Shown: positions 1-5,539, numbered from the stretch's first letter. The stretch is DNA of 5,594 nucleotides from Deltaproteobacteria bacterium (GCA_005879435.1 VBKX01000534.1:1872-7465); one strand, 5' to 3'. Translations and numbers: made by a program. Notes: a model not told the origin generated them from the sequence alone.

Positions 1-34
1 CTAGAATGGCTCGACTCAATCGAGCAGGTAACCT

Positions 35-592
35 ATGGATCACGAAAATTGGTTGGAATTGGCAGGTGTCTACGCTGCGGACGCCCTGGACGGGGAAGAC
101 CTGACCGAGTTCGAGGCGCACCTTGCCGCGGGCTGCTCGCTCTGCCAAGCGCGCATTCGCGAGACGCACGAAGCCCTGGCCGGTATTTCAGATTCACTCG
201 AACCGATCTCTCCTGCCCCAGCGGTTAAAGAGAAAATCTTAGAACGCATCGATTTAGAACAGCCGGGCCTGGTGTTTATTCACGCCAATGAAGGCTCGTG
301 GATCGAGGCCGAACCAGGCATTTTCGCAAAGATCTTAAACATGGACGCTGAACGCGGGCGCCTCACCGCGCTCGTGCGTCTGGCGCCGGGCTCGCGCTAT
401 GCTGCTCATCGGCACCTTGGCACCGAAGAAGTTTTGGTCTTAGAGGGAAGTTGCTATTGCGGCGGGCGCCTGCTGCGTAAGGGCGACTATCATCGCGCCG
501 AGGTCGGCAGCGTTCATGTCGATATGCGCACCGACGAAGGTTCTCTCATGCTGATCACCGCGCCGCTACAAAGCGAAATGCTTCCCACGTGA
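35..592 (+). CDS. ChrR-like anti-sigma factor: zinc-binding domain plus cupin
   Basis: This 185-residue soluble protein probably binds and holds back an ECF sigma factor in the cytoplasm. Residues 1-45 form a zinc anti-sigma domain: H3, H29, C34 and C37 match the four ligands of ChrR/RsrA-type proteins, with H29-x4-C34-x2-C37 one residue longer than the classical HX3CX2C. Residues 75-180 are a cupin. Motif 1 is intact (G119, H125, H127, E131, G138). Motif 2 has G150, G158 and H161 but carries E156 where proline is usual. H125/H127/E131/H161 would form a second metal site, which in ChrR is the sensor module. No signal peptide or membrane helix is seen. An AGCAGG site 6 bases before the ATG supports the start. 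The ECF sigma gene follows after 49 bases. In such cassettes the anti-sigma normally follows its sigma, so its partner may be the downstream sigma or one upstream of the window. Family call is firm; the sensed signal is unknown. Confidence 0.88.
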   Translation: MDHENWLELAGVYAADALDGEDLTEFEAHLAAGCSLCQARIRETHEALAGISDSLEPISPAPAVKEKILERIDLEQPGLVFIHANEGSWIEAEPGIFAKILNMDAERGRLTALVRLAPGSRYAAHRHLGTEEVLVLEGSCYCGGRLLRKGDYHRAEVGSVHVDMRTDEGSLMLITAPLQSEMLPT

Positions 593-641
593 TTTCAGGG
601 ATGGTGTAAACGTTGATGCTGATCGAGACGAAAGATCGGTG

Positions 642-1205
642 ATGCCTGTGGAGCCGTTGGTCGATCCTGTGACTTTAATCCAGAGAATAGCGGCGCAAAA
701 CCGCGACGCCTTCAGCCAGTTCTACGATCGCTACTCTCCGATCGTTTATTCCCTGGCGCTGCGCATGCTGAGAGCGCAATCCGATGCCGAAGATTTGCTC
801 CAAGAAATTTTTCTTCAGGTGTGGCGCCAAGCCACGGTCTACAGCGCCGAGCGCGGCAGCCCTGAAGCCTGGCTGATCAACATCGCGCGCAGCCGGGCCA
901 TCGATAAGCTCCGTTCCATACGTAGAAGAGAAAGGAGCTTTGTGTTGACCGACGATCCGGCCGCGGCGGAGTCACCGGATAACGTGGAGACCTCAGCCGG
1001 AGAATCGGAATCTAAGTTGGTCATGAATAGCGCTCTGGCGAATTTGCCGGAAGCCCAGAGGCGCGTGCTCGAGCTCGCTTACTTTGATGGCTTGAGCCAA
1101 AGCGAGATCGCCGCGCGCCTCGCGGAACCGCTCGGCACCGTGAAAACGCGAATGCGCGCTGGTATTCAGCGCCTGAGAGGAATGCTTGGAACACAGGCCG
1201 CATGA
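642..1205 (+). CDS. ECF-family RNA polymerase sigma factor
   Basis: This is an extracytoplasmic-function (group 4) sigma factor of 187 residues that directs RNA polymerase to a stress regulon. Region 2 spans roughly residues 23-92 and includes the core-binding and -10 stretch (FYDRYSPIVYSLALRML, then DAEDLLQEIFLQVWR and AWLINIARSRAIDKLR). An acidic linker at about 100-126 is rich in D, E, S and A. Region 4 covers about 130-180 with the helix-turn-helix GLSQSEIAARLAEPLGTVKT followed by a basic RMRAGIQRLR helix. There is no C-terminal sensor extension, so control must come from partner proteins. The start is not certain: GTG at 639 abuts ATG at 642. ATG is preferred, but upstream only weak purine tracts (GAGACGAAAG) serve as a ribosome site. 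The stop TGA overlaps the next gene's ATG (ATGA), implying translational coupling with the RskA-like anti-sigma, its most likely inhibitor. The class is certain; the exact ECF group was not determined. Confidence 0.95.
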   Translation: MPVEPLVDPVTLIQRIAAQNRDAFSQFYDRYSPIVYSLALRMLRAQSDAEDLLQEIFLQVWRQATVYSAERGSPEAWLINIARSRAIDKLRSIRRRERSFVLTDDPAAAESPDNVETSAGESESKLVMNSALANLPEAQRRVLELAYFDGLSQSEIAARLAEPLGTVKTRMRAGIQRLRGMLGTQAA

Positions 1206-1939
1206 TGTCTACGGAGCACGCACATTGGCTGGAGCGCGGCGACATCTATGCTCTCGGTGCGCTGGACGGCGTGGAGCTGAAAGACTTCCAAGCGCATCTT
1301 GCGACGGAATGTTCGATCTGCAAAGCCTACATCCAGGAAACGCGCGAAACCCTGAACTTGTTGCACCGCTCGCTCCGACCGACGACGCCATCGCCAGAGG
1401 TGAAAGAGCGAGTTCTCGAGCACATCGACGGTGAAAATGGCGTTTCGCTCACGGTAGCACAGCCGAAAAAATCGCGTCGTTGGCAGAGGATTACCGGAAC
1501 GATTGCCGCGGGAATCGTCGGTGTCATGCTCGCCGGTGCGTATTATCATTTTCGCTACGAGCCGCGCCATACCGTTTATAGCGCGGTAGTCAATTTGCTG
1601 CGCGATCCATCAACCCGCGATCTGCAACTCTACGGCGCCGGACCGACGCCGGCAGCAAAAGGCCGCTTTCTCTGGAACGATTCCGGCGAGGGTCATGTCT
1701 TCGTTACGAATCTGCCTCCCCCACCCGAAGGAAAAATGTACGCGGTCTGGACCATCGCGCAAAGCTCCGCGCCGCGCTATGTCGGCACGATCAAACCCGA
1801 CGTGAAAGGTCAAGGCGGCTTGCATATCAACTCCACACGCAGTGTTTTGCCTATGGATACTTTCGCCGTCACATTGGAAAACGAAGACACAACCGCCGCC
1901 CCCGCCGGGCCGATGGTGCTGGTATCAAAACAATCCTAA
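1202..1939 (+). CDS. RskA-like membrane-anchored anti-sigma factor
   Basis: This 245-residue protein should tether the ECF sigma factor to the inner membrane until an envelope signal releases it. Residues 1-45 are a zinc anti-sigma domain with H6, H32, C37 and C40 (HX4CX2C), aligning almost without gaps to the N-terminus of the first gene (H-x2-W-L-E and A-L-D-G, then AHL-x3-C-S-x-C). A basic patch (KKSRRWQR, 89-96) precedes one transmembrane helix at about 97-116. By the positive-inside rule the N-terminus is cytoplasmic. Residues 140-243 form the extracytoplasmic RskA domain, with the typical LYGAG start, GKMYAVWTI core, FAVTLENE strand and a P-G-P-MVLVS end. Two tandem ATGs (1202 and 1205) could each start it; the first overlaps the sigma stop as ATGA, so 1202 is used. 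Signalling in this family usually runs through regulated proteolysis; no protease gene is in the window. Family assignment is strong; regulon and signal are unknown. Confidence 0.92.
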   Translation: MMSTEHAHWLERGDIYALGALDGVELKDFQAHLATECSICKAYIQETRETLNLLHRSLRPTTPSPEVKERVLEHIDGENGVSLTVAQPKKSRRWQRITGTIAAGIVGVMLAGAYYHFRYEPRHTVYSAVVNLLRDPSTRDLQLYGAGPTPAAKGRFLWNDSGEGHVFVTNLPPPPEGKMYAVWTIAQSSAPRYVGTIKPDVKGQGGLHINSTRSVLPMDTFAVTLENEDTTAAPAGPMVLVSKQS

Positions 1940-1947
1940 GAACCCAA

Positions 1948-1997
1948 GGGCGACCGCCGGTCACCCCTACACGGGCGCAGCATGCTGCGCCCCTACA
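1948..1997. repeat. Two tandem REP-like palindromes with shared CCCCTACA flank
   Basis: Two adjacent units share the frame GGGCG...CRCCCCTACA but differ in their tips. Unit 1 is GGGCGACCG-C-CGGTCACCC (1948-1966), with a single C/A mismatch that would be a G-U pair on the other strand. Unit 2 is a perfect 20-base palindrome, GGGCGCAG-CATG-CTGCGCCC (1973-1992). Each is followed by CCCCTACA (1964-1971 and 1990-1997). The tips differ yet stay self-complementary, which points to a mobile or structured extragenic repeat and not chance. The units lie between the anti-sigma stop and the convergent GNAT gene, whose stop codon falls inside the right flank. No transposase is seen nearby. Confidence 0.7.
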
Positions 1998-2003
1998 TTT
2001 TTT
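1973..2003 (+). terminator. Probable intrinsic terminator of the sigma/anti-sigma operon
   Basis: The second palindrome would fold in the + transcript into an 8-bp GC-rich stem (GGGCGCAG / CTGCGCCC) with a CATG loop. It is followed after CTACA by six T residues (1998-2003). The position, 34 bases past the anti-sigma stop and before a convergent gene, suits a terminator. The five bases between stem and T-run make it less than ideal, and the hairpin may simply be a repeat unit that also terminates. Confidence 0.5.
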
Positions 2004-2469
2004 GTGTTCTTTGCGTTCTTTGTGGCCGTTTTCTTGTCTTTTTCAGAATCATTTTCCGGTGTGGAATGCCGGCTTCGTTGAAAACCGCACCTACGCAGCG
2101 AAAACCCAGTTTCTCGTAGAACTCGATCACCGGCACTTGCGCGTGCAAATAAATTGTTCGCGCGCCCAGCTTTTTTGCCGTCGCAACAGCCCGCTGGAGC
2201 AATTTTTTTCCCACCCCTTTGCCACGATAACTTTTGAGCACCGCCATGCGGCCGATTTTAGCACTACCGTGATGTGACACTACTCTCGCGGTCCCCACGG
2301 CCTTTCCATCGGAAGTTGCCAGAAAATGAATCGCGCGGTCATCGTCGCGATCGAGCTCGATTGCAGCGGGCACGCGCTGTTCGCGCACGAATACACGCAT
2401 GCGGATCGCGAAGGCTTGCGCCTTTGCTTCGTCCGAGGAAATCTGTTTTACCTGAATGACTGTTTTCAT
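1993..2469 (-). CDS. GNAT-family N-acetyltransferase (YjcF/ElaA-like)
   Basis: This 158-residue cytoplasmic enzyme should transfer an acetyl group from acetyl-CoA to an amine; the acceptor is unknown. The N-terminal block RMRVFVREQRVPAAIELD (23-40) followed by an acidic run and AIHFLA is typical of the YjcF/ElaA-type subgroup. The acetyl-CoA loop is R82-G-K-G85-V-G87 within IGRMAVLKSYRGKGVGKKLL. Motif B is YLHAQVPVIEFYEKLGF (107-123), and the fold normally ends at HRKMILKK (137-144). The last 14 residues (TRKRPQRTQRTQKM) are a basic tail encoded by the 9-base repeat next door, and the TAG stop lies in the palindrome flank, so the native C-terminus seems to have been replaced or extended. GAGAG 6 bases upstream supports the start. 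It is divergent from the oxidoreductase, with a 58-base gap that must hold both promoters; no clear boxes were recognised there. Confidence 0.9.
   Translation of the reverse strand: MKTVIQVKQISSDEAKAQAFAIRMRVFVREQRVPAAIELDRDDDRAIHFLATSDGKAVGTARVVSHHGSAKIGRMAVLKSYRGKGVGKKLLQRAVATAKKLGARTIYLHAQVPVIEFYEKLGFRCVGAVFNEAGIPHRKMILKKTRKRPQRTQRTQKM
1998..2024. repeat. Three 9-base tandem units inside the GNAT gene end
   Basis: On the + strand the units read TTTTTTGTG, TTCTTTGCG and TTCTTTGTG. On the coding minus strand they are CACAAAGAA, CGCAAAGAA and CACAAAAAA. Being a multiple of three, they encode the repeated RTQ-RTQ-K tail of the acetyltransferase. They directly abut the twin palindromes, so both may belong to one composite intergenic repeat. 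Similar ACAAAGAAC-type low-complexity repeats recur at gene ends in many bacterial genomes, as far as I recall. Confidence 0.65.
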
Positions 2470-2512
2470 GGCTACTCTCTACGCACTTTCTTTGCGCCAG
2501 TGACTGAAGCCT

Positions 2513-2518
2513 AAAGGA
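2513..2518 (+). promoter_or_regulatory. Ribosome binding site deciding the oxidoreductase start
   Basis: AAAGGA lies 9 bases before ATG 2528. The alternative in-frame TTG at 2519 directly abuts this motif, with no spacer, so it could not be used with it. This places the start at 2528 and removes the three extra residues a longest-frame call would add. Confidence 0.75.
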
Positions 2519-2527
2519 TTGACACTA

Positions 2528-3568
2528 ATGAGCGAGAAAACCAACGGTAAGCCGCACGTAAGCTTTGGCGTCAGAGTTCCCAACTCGGGGCCGCTGGCGA
2601 CGGTCGAATCGATGGTTGAAGTCGCTCAAGAAGCGGAGTCTCTCGGTTTCGATTCGGTTTGGGTTCATGACCACTTGACTTGGTCCGATGAAATTCATCG
2701 CACGCATATTTCTTCCGGCGCGGACCATGGCGACGTGGGCAACGTGAGTCCGGACTTTTACGAAGCGATGACTTCGTTGGCCTATCTCGCCGGACTGGTT
2801 CGCTCGGTGCGCCTCGGCATCGCTTGCGTCGTAATACCTTGCCGCAATCCTCTGCTCGCCGCCAAACAGATCGCCACGCTCGACGTGCTCTGCAAAGGCC
2901 GGCTGGACATCGGCGTCGGCATCGGCTCGCCGTCGACGATCAAATCGCGGGAGTATGAAGTCCTCGGCGTCAATCGCAAACAGCGCGGCAAGATCGCCGA
3001 CGATCACCTGCGCGCGATGAAACAGATTTGGACCACGCATCCGTCCAGCTACGAAGGACCGTTTGTGAGTTTTAAAGACGCCGAAATTTGTCCGAAGCCA
3101 TTTCAGAAACCTCATCCGCCACCGTGGGTCGGCGGCTGGACCGAGGCCGCCATGAAACGAGCCGCCGCGCTTGGCGACGGCTGGCTGCCGGCGTGGCTGC
3201 TGCCAGAAGACATTGGCAAGCGCTTCCGCGAACTCAAGGAACTGGCCGATCGCCACAGCCGCGATCCGGAAAAAATCCATCTCGGCATCGAAGTCTACGG
3301 CTGCATCGACGAGGATCCGGCCAAAGCCCGGCGCGAGGGCTTCGGCACCCTGGCGATCGGCCAAAGCACCTTCGAGCGATTCATGAGTGTCGAACAGTTG
3401 GCGGAAGTGAGTTTGATCGGCTCACCGGAAGAAATCCGCCGCCGGGTCAAAGCCTACAGCGACGCCGGCGTGTCGCACTTCGAGATCAAGTTCATCTACC
3501 CCAGCCTCGAGCGTCATTCACAAATGTTGCAGCTCTTCGCCCGCGAAGTCTTGGCGGCTTTCAGCTAA
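2528..3568 (+). CDS. Luciferase-like (LLM class) probable F420-dependent oxidoreductase
   Basis: This 346-residue protein has the TIM-barrel bacterial luciferase fold and probably uses reduced F420 (or FMN) to oxidise or reduce a small organic substrate in the cytoplasm. Diagnostic stretches are FGVRVPNSGPLATVESMVEVAQEAESLGFDSVWVHDHL in order at about 13-50, then VRLGIACVVIPCRNPLLAAKQIATLDVLCKGRLDIGVGIG at 94-133. After these come REYEVLGV-x9-D-x2-LRAMKQIW (141-168), the YEG/F-F-P-KP-QKPHPPPWVGG segment (175-203) and AAMKRAAALGDGWLP (207-221). The end (LIGSPEEIRRRVKAYSDAGVSHFEIKFI) is the usual C-terminal barrel closure. Length is normal for the family. The cofactor is inferred from family resemblance; no F420 biosynthesis gene is visible. 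It stands alone, divergent from the GNAT gene and convergent with the isomerase-like gene. The substrate cannot be told from sequence. Confidence 0.9.
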   Translation: MSEKTNGKPHVSFGVRVPNSGPLATVESMVEVAQEAESLGFDSVWVHDHLTWSDEIHRTHISSGADHGDVGNVSPDFYEAMTSLAYLAGLVRSVRLGIACVVIPCRNPLLAAKQIATLDVLCKGRLDIGVGIGSPSTIKSREYEVLGVNRKQRGKIADDHLRAMKQIWTTHPSSYEGPFVSFKDAEICPKPFQKPHPPPWVGGWTEAAMKRAAALGDGWLPAWLLPEDIGKRFRELKELADRHSRDPEKIHLGIEVYGCIDEDPAKARREGFGTLAIGQSTFERFMSVEQLAEVSLIGSPEEIRRRVKAYSDAGVSHFEIKFIYPSLERHSQMLQLFAREVLAAFS

Positions 3569-3620
3569 TTTGGTGTCTCTGAAGTTGGCTGAACATTCCG
3601 CGCCGTGCCGCCCTGTCGTT

Positions 3621-3656
3621 CCTCCCTCTAGCAAAGGGAGGTTAGGAGGGATTTTT
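3621..3656. terminator. Hairpin repeat with T-run between convergent genes
   Basis: CCTCCCT (3621-3627) and AGGGAGG (3635-3641) form a perfect 7-bp stem around a CTAGCAA loop. They are followed by TTAGGAGGGA and five T residues (3652-3656). It lies 52 bases past the oxidoreductase stop and could end that transcript, though the T-run sits 10 bases from the stem. AGGAGGGA (3644-3651) offers a second, competing partner for the left arm. The minus-strand reading, ATCCCTCCTAACCTCCC-TTTGCTAGAGGGAGG in parts, resembles a dispersed intergenic repeat common in environmental proteobacterial genomes (recollection, not searched). The remaining 3569-3739 region holds nothing else I can support. Confidence 0.5.
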
Positions 3657-3739
3657 CAAAGTGGGAACACCGGCCAATGTCCGCGTCAGGATTCTTAGAC
3701 GAACTTGACGAGTGCCTCGCCAAAATCGCGCAGCGCAGC

Positions 3740-4384
3740 TTATTTGAACTCGCTCAAGAGCTGGCCATAGCCCGGAATAGGATTGTTTTCTTTTTCGATG
3801 CGCTCGATGACGGAGACAATGCGCCACTTGTTACACGGCATGTAAATGCCGTCCACGTCCGGATACTCGCGCAGCAAAGCAGTCGCCAAATCGTAGCCGC
3901 TCGCCGGCGGCAACTCCCAAATCACATCGGCGTTCGGACAGCCGAGGCCGCGAAAGGCGACGACTTCGATACCGTAATGCTCCAGAAATTTAACCAGCCG
4001 CTCGTCCTGATCTTCGGGAAACGGCGAGGCCATGACGATGCGCTTAAGCCCAAGCGCCCGGCAGCCTCGCACGACTGCCGTCAGAACCGTGGAAGCCGGC
4101 GTCGGCGTGATGGTCTTGACCAGGTCGAGAATTTCCAAGTCTGATCCAGGCCCCTTGTACGAAAGAAACAACTCTCCTGTGATCATCAGAAAGTCCAGTG
4201 GCGAGCGCGCCAGATCGCGCACGAGATCCGCGAACATCAGCTCGGCCCGATGAAATTCATCGTCCGTATATTTCCCGACTTTCAAAGTCCGTCCTTCAAT
4301 ACGAATACCCGCAGGAAAAACCTTGTGCACATCTTCCAAAGTATCCTCGCTGAGATTGGGCGAAATGAGTCCGATTAATTTCAT
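3740..4384 (-). CDS. Maleate isomerase / arylmalonate decarboxylase-like (Asp/Glu racemase superfamily) protein
   Basis: This 214-residue cytoplasmic protein resembles the Amdase/maleate cis-trans isomerase group, whose members use cysteine acid-base chemistry on small dicarboxylic acids. Visible landmarks are the opening KLIGLISPN (2-10) and LDFLMITGELFLSYKGPGSD (63-82), where relatives often have the first catalytic Cys or a GGTP-like motif. Next come STVLTAVVRGCRALGLKRIVMASPF (98-122), YGIEVV (137-142) and GIYMPCNKWRIVSVIE (179-194), whose C184 matches the second catalytic Cys. The first Cys appears absent, as in single-cysteine arylmalonate decarboxylase. The protein goes straight from IERIEKEN to NPIPGYGQLLSEF, lacking the usual PVV-x-N-Q-A-x-W-AALR-x-LG segment, and so is about 25 residues short of relatives of about 240. 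Function may therefore be altered or lost. A strong GAGGAGA site (4393-4399) 8 bases upstream fixes the start. It is divergent from the solute-receptor gene. Superfamily call is good; the reaction is unknown. Confidence 0.78.
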   Translation of the reverse strand: MKLIGLISPNLSEDTLEDVHKVFPAGIRIEGRTLKVGKYTDDEFHRAELMFADLVRDLARSPLDFLMITGELFLSYKGPGSDLEILDLVKTITPTPASTVLTAVVRGCRALGLKRIVMASPFPEDQDERLVKFLEHYGIEVVAFRGLGCPNADVIWELPPASGYDLATALLREYPDVDGIYMPCNKWRIVSVIERIEKENNPIPGYGQLLSEFK

Positions 4385-4409
4385 CCTATTTCTCTCCTCT
4401 ATTATTTGT

Positions 4410-4439
4410 TTGACCTCTGCGGCTGATCTCGACTAGCTT
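4410..4439 (+). promoter_or_regulatory. Weak sigma70-like promoter candidate for the substrate-binding protein
   Basis: TTGACC (4410-4415) matches a -35 box at five of six positions. TAGCTT (4434-4439), 18 bases on, matches only three of six -10 positions. Transcription would start near 4446, leaving a leader of roughly 16 bases carrying the AAGGAG site (4449-4454). The 77-base divergent gap must also serve the isomerase-like gene; no convincing minus-strand boxes were found. Confidence 0.25.
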
Positions 4440-4461
4440 TAGGCGATCAAGGAGTCGGTTA

Positions 4462-5472
4462 ATGGGCACAAATTTAAGCGCTCGCGTCACGGTAGTTTTT
4501 TTCTCATTCGCGATGGCGGCGCTTTTTCCGCCAGTCCGAGCATCAAGCCAAGAGCGGCTCAAAGTGATTTACAGCCAGTTCACCATGACAACCTCGGCGA
4601 CTTGGTTCGCCCGCGAGGCCGGTCTCTTCGAGCGCCATGGCCTGATGGCCGATTTAGTTTATGTCGATTCTACCCCGGCCGTGCAAGCGCTCACCGCGGG
4701 AGCGGCGCCGGTCGCCACGATGTCCGGCGGCTTGGCCGTTGGTCCCTACTTGAACGGCCTGGACTTGGTCATGCTCGCCGGCTGGTGCAATTTGAATTCA
4801 TACCAGCTCGTCACTCGTCCTGAGATTCGCCGGGTCGAGGATCTGCGCGGCAAGGTCATCGGCATCGGCCGTTTCGGCGCCGCCGCCGATTGGGGACTTC
4901 GTTTGATTCTCAGGAAGCTCGGCATCAACGAGAATAAAGATGTGCAAATCATTCAGGCCGGCGGCGGCGGTCCGTCCACGCGCCTCGCCGCGATGGAGGC
5001 CAAAAAGCTCGACGCCACCGTCCTTGATTCGCCGCAGACCGTGCAGGCTCGCCGTTTAGGTTTTCGCGCTTTAGCGGACGGCGTCGAACTGGGCATTCCG
5101 TTCTTGCAGGGCGGTTTAGTGACGCGGCGCGCTTACATTCAAGCTCATGAGGACACGATCCGGCGGCTCGTCCGCGTCATCGTCGAAGCGATTCATTATG
5201 CCAAGACCAATCGGGAAGCAGCGCTCAAAATCATGCAGAAGTACCTGCGCGTGCAGGACCGCGAAGCTCTGGAGGATGCTTACGAATCTTTCGTGCTCAA
5301 ACAGTTTCCCCGCGCTCCGTACGCGGTGCCCGCCGCCGTCCAGATTATCTTCGATCTAGCCGGCGCGCGCGACCCGCGCGCGAAAACCGCCGACCCGCAG
5401 GGATTTATCGATATGCGTTTCGTGCGTGAGATCGAGCAGAGCGGCGCGATCGACCAGCTGTATGGACGTTGA
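4462..5472 (+). CDS. ABC transporter substrate-binding protein, NMT1/THI5 (SsuA/TauA) type
   Basis: This 336-residue exported protein should capture a small organic solute in the periplasm for an ABC importer. A Sec signal peptide is seen: R8, hydrophobic core VTVVFFSFAMAALF (9-22), with likely cleavage near VRA-SSQ (25-30). There is no lipobox cysteine. The mature part has NMT1/SsuA-like landmarks: LKVIYSQFTMTTSATWFAREAGLFERHGL (33-61), a PAVQALTAGAAPVATMSG stretch (72-89), then VTRPEIRRVEDLRGKVIGIGRFGAAADW (117-144), the switch to lobe 2. It continues with AGGGGPSTRLAAMEAKKLDATVLDSP (166-191) and a helical C-terminus. An AAGGAG site 7 bases before ATG fixes the start. No permease or ATPase follows; downstream is apparently a convergent gene, so it is an orphan receptor here. 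The family includes receptors for sulfonates, pyrimidine precursors, riboflavin and nitrate; the ligand cannot be assigned. Confidence 0.9.
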   Translation: MGTNLSARVTVVFFSFAMAALFPPVRASSQERLKVIYSQFTMTTSATWFAREAGLFERHGLMADLVYVDSTPAVQALTAGAAPVATMSGGLAVGPYLNGLDLVMLAGWCNLNSYQLVTRPEIRRVEDLRGKVIGIGRFGAAADWGLRLILRKLGINENKDVQIIQAGGGGPSTRLAAMEAKKLDATVLDSPQTVQARRLGFRALADGVELGIPFLQGGLVTRRAYIQAHEDTIRRLVRVIVEAIHYAKTNREAALKIMQKYLRVQDREALEDAYESFVLKQFPRAPYAVPAAVQIIFDLAGARDPRAKTADPQGFIDMRFVREIEQSGAIDQLYGR

Positions 5473-5511
5473 GCACCACCGCAAGCCGGCATGCCTTGTG
5501 CCGAAATGATT

Positions 5512-5539
5512 ATTGCCTAATCACTAGTGCCTACCGCCT
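5512..5539. repeat. Degenerate heptamer array (ANTGCCT)
   Basis: Four consecutive 7-base units read ATTGCCT, AATCACT, AGTGCCT and ACCGCCT, after which the pattern fades (GCCTTCA). The array lies in the gap between the substrate-binding protein stop and the apparent end of a minus-strand gene. The stretch also holds a small CGGCA/TGCCG inverted repeat at 5487-5503 without a T-run, so no good terminator is seen. Confidence 0.4.

Noticed and set aside
1..34. Tail of an upstream sigma factor gene
   Set aside because: One frame has TAG at 2-4 and the two others run open into the first gene without a recognisable region 4 ending; 34 bases are too few to support a call.
593..641. Promoter or attenuator between the cupin anti-sigma and sigma genes
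   Set aside because: Only short GATC repeats and no convincing -35/-10 pair or ECF-type box were seen; the gap is compatible with one transcript.
1842..2081. Plus-strand frame rich in proline and phenylalanine across the end of the anti-sigma gene and the repeats
   Set aside because: It overlaps the RskA domain in another frame and continues into palindromes and T-rich repeats; the composition is an artefact.
2519..2527. TTG start three codons upstream of the oxidoreductase ATG
   Set aside because: The AAAGGA site directly abuts the TTG but is ideally spaced for ATG 2528.
2525..3364. Long minus-strand open frame of 279 codons opposite the oxidoreductase gene
   Set aside because: It mirrors a well-supported luciferase-family gene, its product has no recognisable domain and an arginine-rich composition, and it lacks a credible ribosome site; it is a shadow of codon bias.
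3695..3742. In-frame open extension (AALRDFGEALVKFV) after the TAA stop of the isomerase-like gene, suggesting readthrough or a nonsense mutation
   Set aside because: The protein already ends with the GYGQLLSEF block expected at the family C-terminus, so the 14-codon extension is most likely chance.
3677..4144. Plus-strand open frame of 155 codons opposite the isomerase-like gene
   Set aside because: The minus-strand protein shows clear family motifs and a strong ribosome site, while this frame shows none.
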